Origin: a virus
Strand: one strand, 5' to 3'
Length of the DNA stretch: 64,000 nt
Virus record (IMG/VR): IMGVR_UViG_3300043449_002191
Location: 1 to 64,000 of that record
Of the stretch, positions 33,808 through 42,406 are shown piece by piece (position 1 is the stretch's first letter; each line of letters begins with the position of its first letter). The position numbers and the translations under genes were made by a program. The notes beneath the pieces were generated by a model that saw only the letters and a program-made list of their open reading frames with translations, was not told the DNA's origin and did not search any database.

Positions 33808-36000
33808 ATGGCTAAGCTTACTTTTGAAGCCCAGATGAAGGGCTTTGAACAACTTAATGATATGTTCAAAAAAATCGAAGAAAGTCTTTACGATGTTTCT
33901 CATGCAGGAAACAAAGGCTTCGATGAAATGAACAGCAAAGTAAAAGCTTTGCATGATACCCTCGGCAATCTAACAAAATCTCAAGATTCAATTGGAAGAA
34001 TACTAAAAGAGTACACTAACGTAGGTGATGATACTATTGGTATCGTTAGAGATATGAACAAAGGTATTGTAAGTGCCATGAAAGAAGGCACAGCAGCCCT
34101 TAAAAACGAAATTTCTAATATTAGATCAATGATTAGAGATGAGCAGAACAATTTAGCCACATTAAAAGCTAATTCTAAGCTATTCACAGAAGAAGAGCGC
34201 CAACAAATGCATGGCGAAATCTCTAAAAGAATTACCACTTTACAGGGAATGCAAGTCACAGCAGCAACTTCAGTTGCTGATGCAGAACGCCAACAAGCTT
34301 ACAAAGCGTCTTTTGTTGGTAAAATGGGCGATTATTTGGGCACAAAAGTAAATTTGCCTTTTGGCGCTCAAATGACTAGAGGTGCATTGATAGGTGGAGC
34401 GGCTGCACTTCCTGGAGCTGTACTTGGAATATCTAGCTATGCAGTAACTGAACAGATGAATCCCCAAAGAACTTTTATGGCTCAAAGAGATTTAGCAATG
34501 CAAACTGCCGGAAGAGCTATGGAAGGCGACCCTACGTTATACATGATGCAGCAAATGGGTTTAGGGGCGGCTAATGCTACTGAACAGTCTATGGCATTTA
34601 AAGCTAAAACTTCTATGCAATTCTTAATGCAAAATCCTCTTGGCGGAGCCGTTATGGGAGGATTGGCAGGCTTTAAACTTGGTGGTCCATGGGGTGCGCT
34701 TGCAGGTGCTGCAGCAGGTGCTTTTGCTGCTCCGAATAAAACTTACGATACCGTATTAGCGGAAGCAAAAATGCAACTAAGAGAAGAAGATCAAAGAATG
34801 GGTGAAACGGTTTTTAAAACCGCAAGCGAAGGTTATAGAAGTGAATCCAGAAACTTAGACCTTGCACAAAGATCTATGGGTCGTGAAGAAGCCCAGCGTC
34901 TTACTAGAATTGGGTACAGAGCAGGTCTTTTATCTGAAGAAACCGCAGATGAAATAAATGCTATAGCAGGACTTGGCGCTTCTCCTTATATGTCAGCAAA
35001 TTATCTTAAATTAAGAAGACGTTACGGTGTATCTGGTGCTATGATGGATAGATTAAACCAGACAACAGCTCTTTCTGGAAATTCTGAAGTTGCAAGACAA
35101 GATATACTGCAAATGTATGCAAATGCTGGTATGTATGGATCAGAATCATATGGCTCTAGAATGGAGCTTTCTAACTTCATGGCCAGCATGATGCAAGGTC
35201 GTGGACCTGGAACTTCTGCAGCAGATGTTGGCGGCACAGTATCAACATTGATATCCCAAGGAACTGGGAATATCGGTCTTAGAACTAAATCTGCAATTCA
35301 AGCAGTTTCAACTCTTAATGAAATGAAAAAAGGCCCTACGGCTTTAAATGCCCTTGAAACATCTACCTTAATGAGCATGGGTATTACAGACCCATTTATT
35401 ATTCAGAGCCTTATTCGAAGAGGCTTAGGCACAAAAGAAGTCCAGCAAGATATAGCTAATGCTACAGGAATTCCTTTACCAGATGTTCAAGCAAAAATTG
35501 GCGGCATTAATACTACCATGTTAGAACAAGCTAAGAATTTTGGAACAGAGACATCTAGACAGCAAGCAGCTAAAATGAAAAGAGACTATGACACCATGGT
35601 ATTTATGGGGGATGAAGCTGCAGAAAGAGCGGCTCAAGGAGTAGGATATACCTATAAACAAACCCTTGCAGCAGAATATGGGACCAAAAGCGCAGGTAAA
35701 TTTAATTTAGTCCAAGAAACTTATAGTCAAGCAGATGTCCAAGCTGCCGGAAAAGCTTCGGAAATCGAAGCGTCTTATAAAAATATGGAAAAAATGATTA
35801 GCGAAGTTGGTGGAGATTTATCAAAAACTGTTATTCAAGCTATAAACGAATCAATTTCTTTTGGGTTTAATCAAGCAGTTATGCAGATGGATTTAACTAC
35901 AAAACAACTTTTAAGCGAAAAGAAAAGAGATCAGGCTAGTAAGAGTAAAGTTGAAGCTGAAGAAATCAAATATAATGCTCTTGATAAAACTCGATATTAA
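33808..36000 (+). CDS. Tail tape measure protein
   Basis: A 730-residue protein located after the chaperones and before the hub genes. The N-terminal about 180 residues are long coiled helices (FEQLNDMFKKIEESLYDV, EISNIRSMIRDEQNNLATLKANSK). Then come hydrophobic Gly/Ala stretches (GALIGGAAALPGAVLGISSYAV; GGAVMGGLAGFKLGGPWGALAGAAAGAFAA) typical of tape measure membrane-active parts. At the usual about 1.5 angstrom per residue the tail would be near 110 nm, in line with a contractile tail. It sets the tail length and probably helps DNA passage. Confidence 0.75.
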   Translation: MAKLTFEAQMKGFEQLNDMFKKIEESLYDVSHAGNKGFDEMNSKVKALHDTLGNLTKSQDSIGRILKEYTNVGDDTIGIVRDMNKGIVSAMKEGTAALKNEISNIRSMIRDEQNNLATLKANSKLFTEEERQQMHGEISKRITTLQGMQVTAATSVADAERQQAYKASFVGKMGDYLGTKVNLPFGAQMTRGALIGGAAALPGAVLGISSYAVTEQMNPQRTFMAQRDLAMQTAGRAMEGDPTLYMMQQMGLGAANATEQSMAFKAKTSMQFLMQNPLGGAVMGGLAGFKLGGPWGALAGAAAGAFAAPNKTYDTVLAEAKMQLREEDQRMGETVFKTASEGYRSESRNLDLAQRSMGREEAQRLTRIGYRAGLLSEETADEINAIAGLGASPYMSANYLKLRRRYGVSGAMMDRLNQTTALSGNSEVARQDILQMYANAGMYGSESYGSRMELSNFMASMMQGRGPGTSAADVGGTVSTLISQGTGNIGLRTKSAIQAVSTLNEMKKGPTALNALETSTLMSMGITDPFIIQSLIRRGLGTKEVQQDIANATGIPLPDVQAKIGGINTTMLEQAKNFGTETSRQQAAKMKRDYDTMVFMGDEAAERAAQGVGYTYKQTLAAEYGTKSAGKFNLVQETYSQADVQAAGKASEIEASYKNMEKMISEVGGDLSKTVIQAINESISFGFNQAVMQMDLTTKQLLSEKKRDQASKSKVEAEEIKYNALDKTRY

Positions 36001-36033
36001 TAATTAATTATCTAAAATTATAGCTCATTGAGG

Positions 36034-36039
36034 TATAAT
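36034..36039 (+). promoter_or_regulatory. -10 box (TATAAT) directly before hub gene
   Basis: Reads TTGAGGTATAATA, only 7 bases before the ATG at 36047. Transcription from it would start at or next to the initiation codon. Confidence 0.45.
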
Positions 36040-36046
36040 ATAACGT

Positions 36047-38275
36047 ATGAGCGCTAAAAAAACAGGTAAAAAACCTACTAAAACTCAAGATAAACCTAAA
36101 GGATCTCCTGGTCATCCATCGGTTTATTTAACACAAAATCAGTCTGATTCTCATCAAAGAAATCCTAGCTGGTGCGTTGCTTTTATTAGATTTAATGAAG
36201 TATCTGCGATGCATACGACTTCTTCAGATTTATTTGCTGAAAAAAAAGCGCTTATTATAGAAAACGATTGTGTAGGAGTTTCAATAAATAATCCAAAAGG
36301 ATCATTTGCAAAGACCTGCTCTTTAAGCATGAAAGTCGGTGAAATCTGGTATCAAAATGCAGTTTCTTGCGGTGATTGGGTTTTTGTTTGGATGTCTGAC
36401 AGTCAAGACCATATTGATAGAATTGTAGAAGCTTTATACGGTTCTGGGAAGGAGTCTTTGAATGGTTTTAATTCTGGCCTTAAATTTATAGGGAGAGTGA
36501 TTAGCACCGATAACTCTGATGTTATTGACTCAACTGGACATAGAACCATTTATCAAAATGTACATTGCCAAGCCTTTTTAGAAATGAATACTTCTATTTA
36601 TTACACATTCTTATCTCAATCTGTAATCGAAGCAAACAACAAAGAAAACCAAGTATCAGGTAATATTAATTTTGTAAAAAAATCTATTTCAGATATACAG
36701 AAAAGCAATGGAATGGGGGCAGCATTAACAAAACTTGGCGAAATTTTTGACAACTATTATAAAAATAGTGCGGATACAGCACCAGAAACAATCATAGGGA
36801 TGCTTTTTACTCTTATAATGGGCATCGAAAAAGAAAAAAATCTAGCAAATTCACTTGGAGATATAAAAGGATCTTTTTCTGATGCTATTGGAATACCAAA
36901 AACCGTAGCTAATATAATGGGTATTCCAGAAGCAACTAAACTTTGGGAACTTTATACTTTATACCTTGGTCTGCAAAAATATTCTAGTAAAAGAAATACG
37001 CTTGCTGGTAATTTAAGTCCAGATTTTTCATCAGAAACTGATCAAGCACCAAATTCAGTTTTTTATAGAACACCTTATCCTACAAAAGGATACGTGCCTT
37101 TTTATATGCCCCCAATCTGGGATAATAATACATTTTGGGGAGTTTTAAGCCAATTTGTGCATCCAATTGTAAACGAAATGTACACAGCACTTAGAATTAA
37201 TAAAGATGGTCAAATAAGACCTACCCTTATAGTTAGGGAACAACCTTTTAGTACTGGACTATATAATTATCTATACCAAAAGGCCCCAGAAATAATAAAA
37301 GTAGACTCTCTAAGTAGCGCACCTCCAAACGCAAAAGCTGGAGAAACAAACCAAAAACAAAGCGCTCAAAGTGCAATAAAAGAAAAAATTCAAAAAGCTC
37401 AATCATCAGGTAATAAAACAGAAAGTATTGTTTCATATGACGAAAAATCATCCTTAAAAAAAGATACGATTCCATCTGCGCCAGGTCCAAAGTATGATAA
37501 TGATAGAAGAACTTTTTTTCATAATTTACCTAGATGGGTAGTAGACGAAAGCGCTCTACACTCCATAAATGTTAGCACTGATGAAGGTGCCCGTGTAAAT
37601 TTTGTCCAAGTTTGGGGTAGATCTCAGGGTTTAGAGTTTAATCAAGCAAAAATTGATCAAGAGCAGTGGAAGATAATCCAGTTTATGTCACCAAACTATG
37701 TTTCTGATGATAGAGATATTAAAAGACACGGACTTAGGGCTGATATATCTGAATCACAATTTGATATGCCTTCAAATGATGCAGGTACATTGACACATCT
37801 GTTTTGCAGAATGAGAGCAGATTGGCTTTTTAATGGGCATTTAAAATTAAATGGTACAGCCAGTCTTCATGGTATTGTGGAACCTATAGTTGAGGGAGAC
37901 AATGCTCAAATCCGTGGGGTCCTTTATCATATTGAAGGCGTATCTCATAATGGTGTTTTAGGTGTTAATGGGCAAAAAACCTTCACAACCACATTGCAAT
38001 TATCTAGAGGGGTTCTTGCAAACGAATTTGATAAAGATTCTAGTCTTCCACGGTATGCCAAAGATTTGCCAGAAAGCCGAGCTGGTATGGATACTCAAAA
38101 AGGATTCAATCTACCAGGAAGCACAGATTTACAGGCAACTTCTTCTAGAAAAGGCCGTGACGTTGCTACTGGTGAAAAAATAAAAGCTCCAGAGAATACT
38201 GGTAAAAAGAAAAAGAAGAACCCTTTAGAAAAACTAAAAAAAGCATTACCTAAAGCTAAAAGGAAGGGCAAATAA
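36047..38275 (+). CDS. Baseplate hub-type protein
   Basis: A 742-residue protein following the tape measure gene and directly preceding a gp5-like spike gene (TAATG overlap), the T4 order of hub genes. A basic N-terminal tail is followed by beta-domains (SWCVAFIRFNEV, ISINNPKGSFAKTCSLSMKVG, VSCGDWVFVWMSD) with a hub-like N-terminal pattern, a central helical insertion, and a C-terminal domain (NVSTDEGARVNFVQVWGR, TQFDMPSND-type, HIEGVSHNG) resembling gp27-like second tube domains. The last residues are very basic (KKKKKNP, KAKRKGK). No strong ribosome site is present. Hub assignment is mainly by order. Confidence 0.6.
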   Translation: MSAKKTGKKPTKTQDKPKGSPGHPSVYLTQNQSDSHQRNPSWCVAFIRFNEVSAMHTTSSDLFAEKKALIIENDCVGVSINNPKGSFAKTCSLSMKVGEIWYQNAVSCGDWVFVWMSDSQDHIDRIVEALYGSGKESLNGFNSGLKFIGRVISTDNSDVIDSTGHRTIYQNVHCQAFLEMNTSIYYTFLSQSVIEANNKENQVSGNINFVKKSISDIQKSNGMGAALTKLGEIFDNYYKNSADTAPETIIGMLFTLIMGIEKEKNLANSLGDIKGSFSDAIGIPKTVANIMGIPEATKLWELYTLYLGLQKYSSKRNTLAGNLSPDFSSETDQAPNSVFYRTPYPTKGYVPFYMPPIWDNNTFWGVLSQFVHPIVNEMYTALRINKDGQIRPTLIVREQPFSTGLYNYLYQKAPEIIKVDSLSSAPPNAKAGETNQKQSAQSAIKEKIQKAQSSGNKTESIVSYDEKSSLKKDTIPSAPGPKYDNDRRTFFHNLPRWVVDESALHSINVSTDEGARVNFVQVWGRSQGLEFNQAKIDQEQWKIIQFMSPNYVSDDRDIKRHGLRADISESQFDMPSNDAGTLTHLFCRMRADWLFNGHLKLNGTASLHGIVEPIVEGDNAQIRGVLYHIEGVSHNGVLGVNGQKTFTTTLQLSRGVLANEFDKDSSLPRYAKDLPESRAGMDTQKGFNLPGSTDLQATSSRKGRDVATGEKIKAPENTGKKKKKNPLEKLKKALPKAKRKGK

Positions 38276-38994
38276 TGACTAATTTTAATCAAACTTTTTT
38301 TGGTCAAATCAAAGAAATTATAGCTCCTGACCATCCCAAAAATCCAACTAAATATCAATACTTATATCTAGTTGTAATTTCTGCTGGTGGATATTCACAA
38401 ATTACGGCACCGTGCATTAGAAATGACCCTTTTGGTGAAATTGATAACTACCAAGATTCAATTTTAAATGTAGGCGATAAAGTGTTTATATTATTCCCTA
38501 AAGGCGATAAGTCTATGGGTCTGATCATTGGCGGTGGTAGATACTATTCTAAGCCACAAGATAAGGCAAAAGGTAAATACTTTTTAAGACGTTTCAATAA
38601 AGTAGAGACATATATTGATTCTGCGTTTAATTACAGTGTTAAGTCTGATTCTGGACCTAACTTCCAATTAATGGTAGATAAAATCATTTTAGACGATTCA
38701 GTTGGTGAAAAGATTGTTTTAGATAAAAACGCTAAATCTATTACTATTGGGACTAAAGACCTGACAATTGATGCCAAAGGTAAAGCGAATATTACTGTAA
38801 AAGGTAATTTGACTATAAATGTGTCTGGCAATGCTGATATAAAAGTATCCAAAAATGCTAACATTAAGGCTAAAAAGATAGCCCTTAACGGTGAAAAGTC
38901 TGGTATTACAACTGAAATGTCCCATCAAGGTGTAATAGATTTGATCACAGGTGTACCAGTTAAAGCAAGTAAAACGGTTTTAGGTGACGTGTAA
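38275..38994 (+). CDS. gp5-like baseplate spike protein (OB-fold plus beta-helix)
   Basis: A 239-residue protein. Residues about 5-95 form an OB-fold domain (FFGQIKEIIAPDHPKNP, YLVVISAGGYSQITAPCIRNDPFG, VGDKVFILFPKGD, MGLIIGG). Residues about 150-205 are short alternating repeats (ITIGTKDLTIDAKGKANITV, GNLTINVSGNADIKVS) typical of the intertwined beta-prism of gp5/VgrG spikes. No lysozyme domain is inserted, unlike T4 gp5. It should trimerise as the membrane-piercing tip on the hub. Both flanks overlap neighbours as TAATG. Confidence 0.8.
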   Translation: MTNFNQTFFGQIKEIIAPDHPKNPTKYQYLYLVVISAGGYSQITAPCIRNDPFGEIDNYQDSILNVGDKVFILFPKGDKSMGLIIGGGRYYSKPQDKAKGKYFLRRFNKVETYIDSAFNYSVKSDSGPNFQLMVDKIILDDSVGEKIVLDKNAKSITIGTKDLTIDAKGKANITVKGNLTINVSGNADIKVSKNANIKAKKIALNGEKSGITTEMSHQGVIDLITGVPVKASKTVLGDV

Positions 38995-39707
38995 TGCCAG
39001 CAGTTCCAGCGGCTTTAATTTCAATGATAACTAAAAATGTTTCTGATAACATCAAAAAGTTATCTGGAAAATCACCATTGGAAACAAAAGCTGCTCCATA
39101 TTTTACTCAAATGTGTAAAGCCATAGGAATGGGTATCGCAAGTGGAACCCAAACATTAACTTTTGAAACTAAAGATCAAGGGTTTAAAGGTGAGCCCCCA
39201 GTTCCTGGGGTTGGTATGGGTATGGGGTTAGAAGTTGATGCAGATTATATGTCAGAAAAGATATATACAAACATTAGAAAAAGCATACTAAAAAGGTATA
39301 AAAAAACATCGCATAATCCATGGCCCCCAGAAAGCGAAAATTCTGGGGAATTCCTAAAGGCTTTCTCGGACGGAATAGCTAAAGCTGTAAAAGAGCATTA
39401 TAAGACTAGTTGGGTTTTAAACTCTAATCACCCATTGATCTATAGTGGAAGTGCCAAATGCGATAAGTTTAAAGGGGTACAAGCCCCTGCAGTTAAAAGT
39501 ATTATACTTGCAAATAAAGGCTCATTAAAAGGGCCATTTTTTGCGGATTTTGCAGAAGGTGTAGCTAAAGGCTATCAAGATACTATTGAAAAAAAGACCA
39601 CTGGAAAAGTAACAATTACGGGCATTTGTATAATTATTGTGCCTCCAGCAGGTTTCCAAATGTGTGGTATACCAGCAACTGGTAAAAGTACTGGCATAGC
39701 ATCCTAA
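38994..39707 (+). CDS. Baseplate-region protein, unknown function
   Basis: A 237-residue protein translated from a TAATG overlap with the spike gene. It has a Gly/Met-rich stretch (VPGVGMGMGLEVDADYMS), an amphipathic helical middle and a hydrophobic C-terminus (VTITGICIIIVPPAGFQMCGIP). Its position between spike and wedge genes indicates a baseplate or tail-tip part. Similar proteins occur in large myophages, to my recollection, without a described role. Its stop TAA is embedded in the following late motif. Confidence 0.5.
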   Translation: MPAVPAALISMITKNVSDNIKKLSGKSPLETKAAPYFTQMCKAIGMGIASGTQTLTFETKDQGFKGEPPVPGVGMGMGLEVDADYMSEKIYTNIRKSILKRYKKTSHNPWPPESENSGEFLKAFSDGIAKAVKEHYKTSWVLNSNHPLIYSGSAKCDKFKGVQAPAVKSIILANKGSLKGPFFADFAEGVAKGYQDTIEKKTTGKVTITGICIIIVPPAGFQMCGIPATGKSTGIAS

Positions 39708-39711
39708 TCTT
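39703..39711 (+). promoter_or_regulatory. Late motif CCTAATCTT
   Basis: Contains the upstream stop codon and continues as ATTAG; 41 bases before the wedge gene ATG at 39753. Confidence 0.65.
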
Positions 39712-39752
39712 ATTAGTATCTATATATCTGCCGATTCAGGAGCATATTGTAA

Positions 39753-42368
39753 ATGTCTATTCCAAAAAAGTCTATTCCAAAATCAGTATCTGACAAGATG
39801 CCATCTTCTGTTACTGAAAGTTTAAATAAAGCCCAAAAAGCAGTGACTTCTTCTATAGTAGATATATTAAAAGCTCAGACACAAGCTGCTATTGACTCAA
39901 ACTTAATGTCTAATTTTTCTCGATTAAAAAACACTGATTTTAATGCAAGTGTTAATGAAGATTTTTTTGTCAGATGGGAAGCTTTAGATAAAATTGATTA
40001 TAACGCCTCTTATTCTTATGATCTTCTTATTGTAGATAATGATACAAGCAAAATTAAGCATTCCTATACTTTCCCCATAAATCCTTCGTCAATAAGTATT
40101 AATGTACCAAGTGCGTCAAGTATTGAAACAACAATGAAGGGTATCGTGGTAACTGAAAATGGAGCGCCTCTCAGACAGATATCAATTAGCGGAACTACAG
40201 GTACAGCACCAGTTAGAAACTTTGGTACAACAGGGGCTGATAAAAGTGAAACAGAAAAAACATTAAATTATCTGTTTAAAAATACTATTAAAGCGGTAGA
40301 TACACTTAAAGAAACCTATAAAAAAGCTCAATCTGTCGGAAGTCAACCAAATGGAGGGTTTGAAGGCCCCTTAAATTTAGAATTCTCAGAAACTTATAAA
40401 ATATCTGTTACTGGATATGAAAGTATACACGATTTAGCCAGATTTTTAGATATTTATATGGCTCTTAAAAAACAATCTCAATACAGATCTTATAGGCTTA
40501 TTTTGGCCATGCATAAAGATCAAATGTATTATAAATGTAAATTAGACAATTATTCTATTACCAAACAGGCCGGAACATTAGAATATAGCTATAACATTAA
40601 TTTCACAGCTTTCCAAAGATTGCCAAATATAAATGAGTATATTGGTAAAAATGGAAGAAAGCCAAAGAATGGTTTAGGGGATTCAAGAAATGCATTAAGC
40701 GCAATAAGTCAGGCATTTGCTTCAATTAAAAAAACTAGACAAATACTTGCAGACGCTCGAAATGTTTTAAAAGGTATAAGAGGCGATATCAATGATAGTA
40801 TTATACAGCCAATGAGTGATATGAATTTAGCCTTAAAAGACATACTAGGGATTGCAATGGATGCATCTGATTTCTATAATCACGGTACAGCTCAGTTTAA
40901 TAATGCTATAATTCACGCCTTAGCTACAAATCAGGCTTTTACAGCAGAAGGTGTTCAAGGTGAGGATACTATCGGTGGAACTCCTAGTATGATAGGTTCT
41001 GCAAAAGAAGATTTAGATAATAAAAGAGCTGAAAATACCCCAGATGTGGAAGAATCCAGAACACCAAATGCAAGTCCGACTCAAATCATAAAACAAGACC
41101 CACTGGCATTTCAAAGGCTTCTAGAAAAGATTGATTTAGACACATTAGAGCTAACCGAAGAAACTAAAGATTTAATAGACCAAAGGCTGGATGAAGTTAG
41201 AGCATTAACTTCTGTTGATTTCATGCAAAGGCGTGAATTAGTAGCCGATTGCGTTAGATCTATATCTGAAGCTTTTGGCGGTGGTTCTACTACATATAAT
41301 AGAATCATGGGCGTAGAAGAGCCTAAATTTACATATAAAAAACTTACAGTTGATGACATTATCCTATTAAAATCCTTAAATGACGCTGTACTGGCATTTG
41401 ATTCTTTTTGTGCCCATCTAGAAGAAGCTGAAAATGAAGTACAGGAAGACTATTATAGTTTTTACCAAGACTATGCTATTTCTGCAGGAATTCCATTTGA
41501 AACTAACTCATCCAGATTCTTTGTGCCGTTTCCATATGAAGCCACATTAGAGCAAGTAGCCTCACAATATTTGGGTGACCCTGAAAGATGGATTGAAATT
41601 GCAGCAGTGAATGGATTGAAGGCACCATATATAGACGAAATTGGTATAGAAATACCAGTCACAGCTAGTTCGGGCGGCAATACCTTAACAGTCTCTTCAG
41701 ATTTAGGGTTTTACGTAGGACAAGTTGTACAAATATTCTCTGATACTCAAAAGACTATTAGACGAAAAGTCAGGTCATTAGATGTGTTTTCTGCAATAGA
41801 AACCATTATAACTTTTGAAGAATCAGACGATAGCGTTAATTTAAGCCTTTATAAACCTTCTCAAAACGCTAAAATCAGGCGATATGCACCTAATACGGTT
41901 AATTCTAATATGCTAATTGCTATTCCATCAAATACACCTGCTACATTTAAGAACATTAAAACTTCACCTGAAATATCTCAATTAAATGGGCTAGCTCGGA
42001 TGGCCGGAATAGATATGATGTTAAGCAGCTCAGGAGATATCATTTTAATGGGTGGTGGTGAAGTCAAAATGGCAACTGGACTAACTAATATAATTCAAGC
42101 GGCTATGCTGAAATTAAACACAAAGCTTGGTTCCATGATTCAGCATCCAGACTATGGTAATGGCATAGAAGCAGGCAACCCTACATCGGAAGTTGACTTA
42201 AATAGCGTTATTCAAGATATTAATAACTCATTTGGCGATGATGAAAGATTTAGCGATATAATAGGCGTAGAGGTTAAAAAAGAAGGCCCAAGTCTATCAG
42301 TCTCGATCTTAGTAGGGCTTAGTGAAACTGATGTAGTTTTACCTATTTCAGCACAAGTTCCGATTTAA
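39753..42368 (+). CDS. Baseplate wedge protein: LysM/gp53-like plus gp25-like
   Basis: An 871-residue protein. An early domain contains FPINPSSISINVPSASS and RQISISGTTG, a pattern of LysM-type baseplate and injection-system adaptor proteins. Near residues 590-630 a LysM/gp53-like segment is seen (YEATLEQVASQYLGDPERWIEIAAVN). The final about 95 residues resemble gp25, the sheath initiator (LNTKLGSMIQHPDYGNGIEAG ... INNSFGDDERFSDIIGVEV ... ISAQVPI). In T4 gp53 and gp25 are separate proteins of the inner wedge, so this looks like a fusion. It would connect the hub to the sheath and trigger contraction. Confidence 0.65.
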   Translation: MSIPKKSIPKSVSDKMPSSVTESLNKAQKAVTSSIVDILKAQTQAAIDSNLMSNFSRLKNTDFNASVNEDFFVRWEALDKIDYNASYSYDLLIVDNDTSKIKHSYTFPINPSSISINVPSASSIETTMKGIVVTENGAPLRQISISGTTGTAPVRNFGTTGADKSETEKTLNYLFKNTIKAVDTLKETYKKAQSVGSQPNGGFEGPLNLEFSETYKISVTGYESIHDLARFLDIYMALKKQSQYRSYRLILAMHKDQMYYKCKLDNYSITKQAGTLEYSYNINFTAFQRLPNINEYIGKNGRKPKNGLGDSRNALSAISQAFASIKKTRQILADARNVLKGIRGDINDSIIQPMSDMNLALKDILGIAMDASDFYNHGTAQFNNAIIHALATNQAFTAEGVQGEDTIGGTPSMIGSAKEDLDNKRAENTPDVEESRTPNASPTQIIKQDPLAFQRLLEKIDLDTLELTEETKDLIDQRLDEVRALTSVDFMQRRELVADCVRSISEAFGGGSTTYNRIMGVEEPKFTYKKLTVDDIILLKSLNDAVLAFDSFCAHLEEAENEVQEDYYSFYQDYAISAGIPFETNSSRFFVPFPYEATLEQVASQYLGDPERWIEIAAVNGLKAPYIDEIGIEIPVTASSGGNTLTVSSDLGFYVGQVVQIFSDTQKTIRRKVRSLDVFSAIETIITFEESDDSVNLSLYKPSQNAKIRRYAPNTVNSNMLIAIPSNTPATFKNIKTSPEISQLNGLARMAGIDMMLSSSGDIILMGGGEVKMATGLTNIIQAAMLKLNTKLGSMIQHPDYGNGIEAGNPTSEVDLNSVIQDINNSFGDDERFSDIIGVEVKKEGPSLSVSILVGLSETDVVLPISAQVPI

Positions 42369-42369
42369 T

Positions 42370-42378
42370 CCTAATCTT
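42370..42378 (+). promoter_or_regulatory. Late motif CCTAATCTT
   Basis: Directly after the TAA of the wedge gene and 28 bases before the ATG of the giant J-like gene. Confidence 0.65.
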
Positions 42379-42406
42379 ATAACTATATAAACCAAGAGAT
42401 TAAAGC

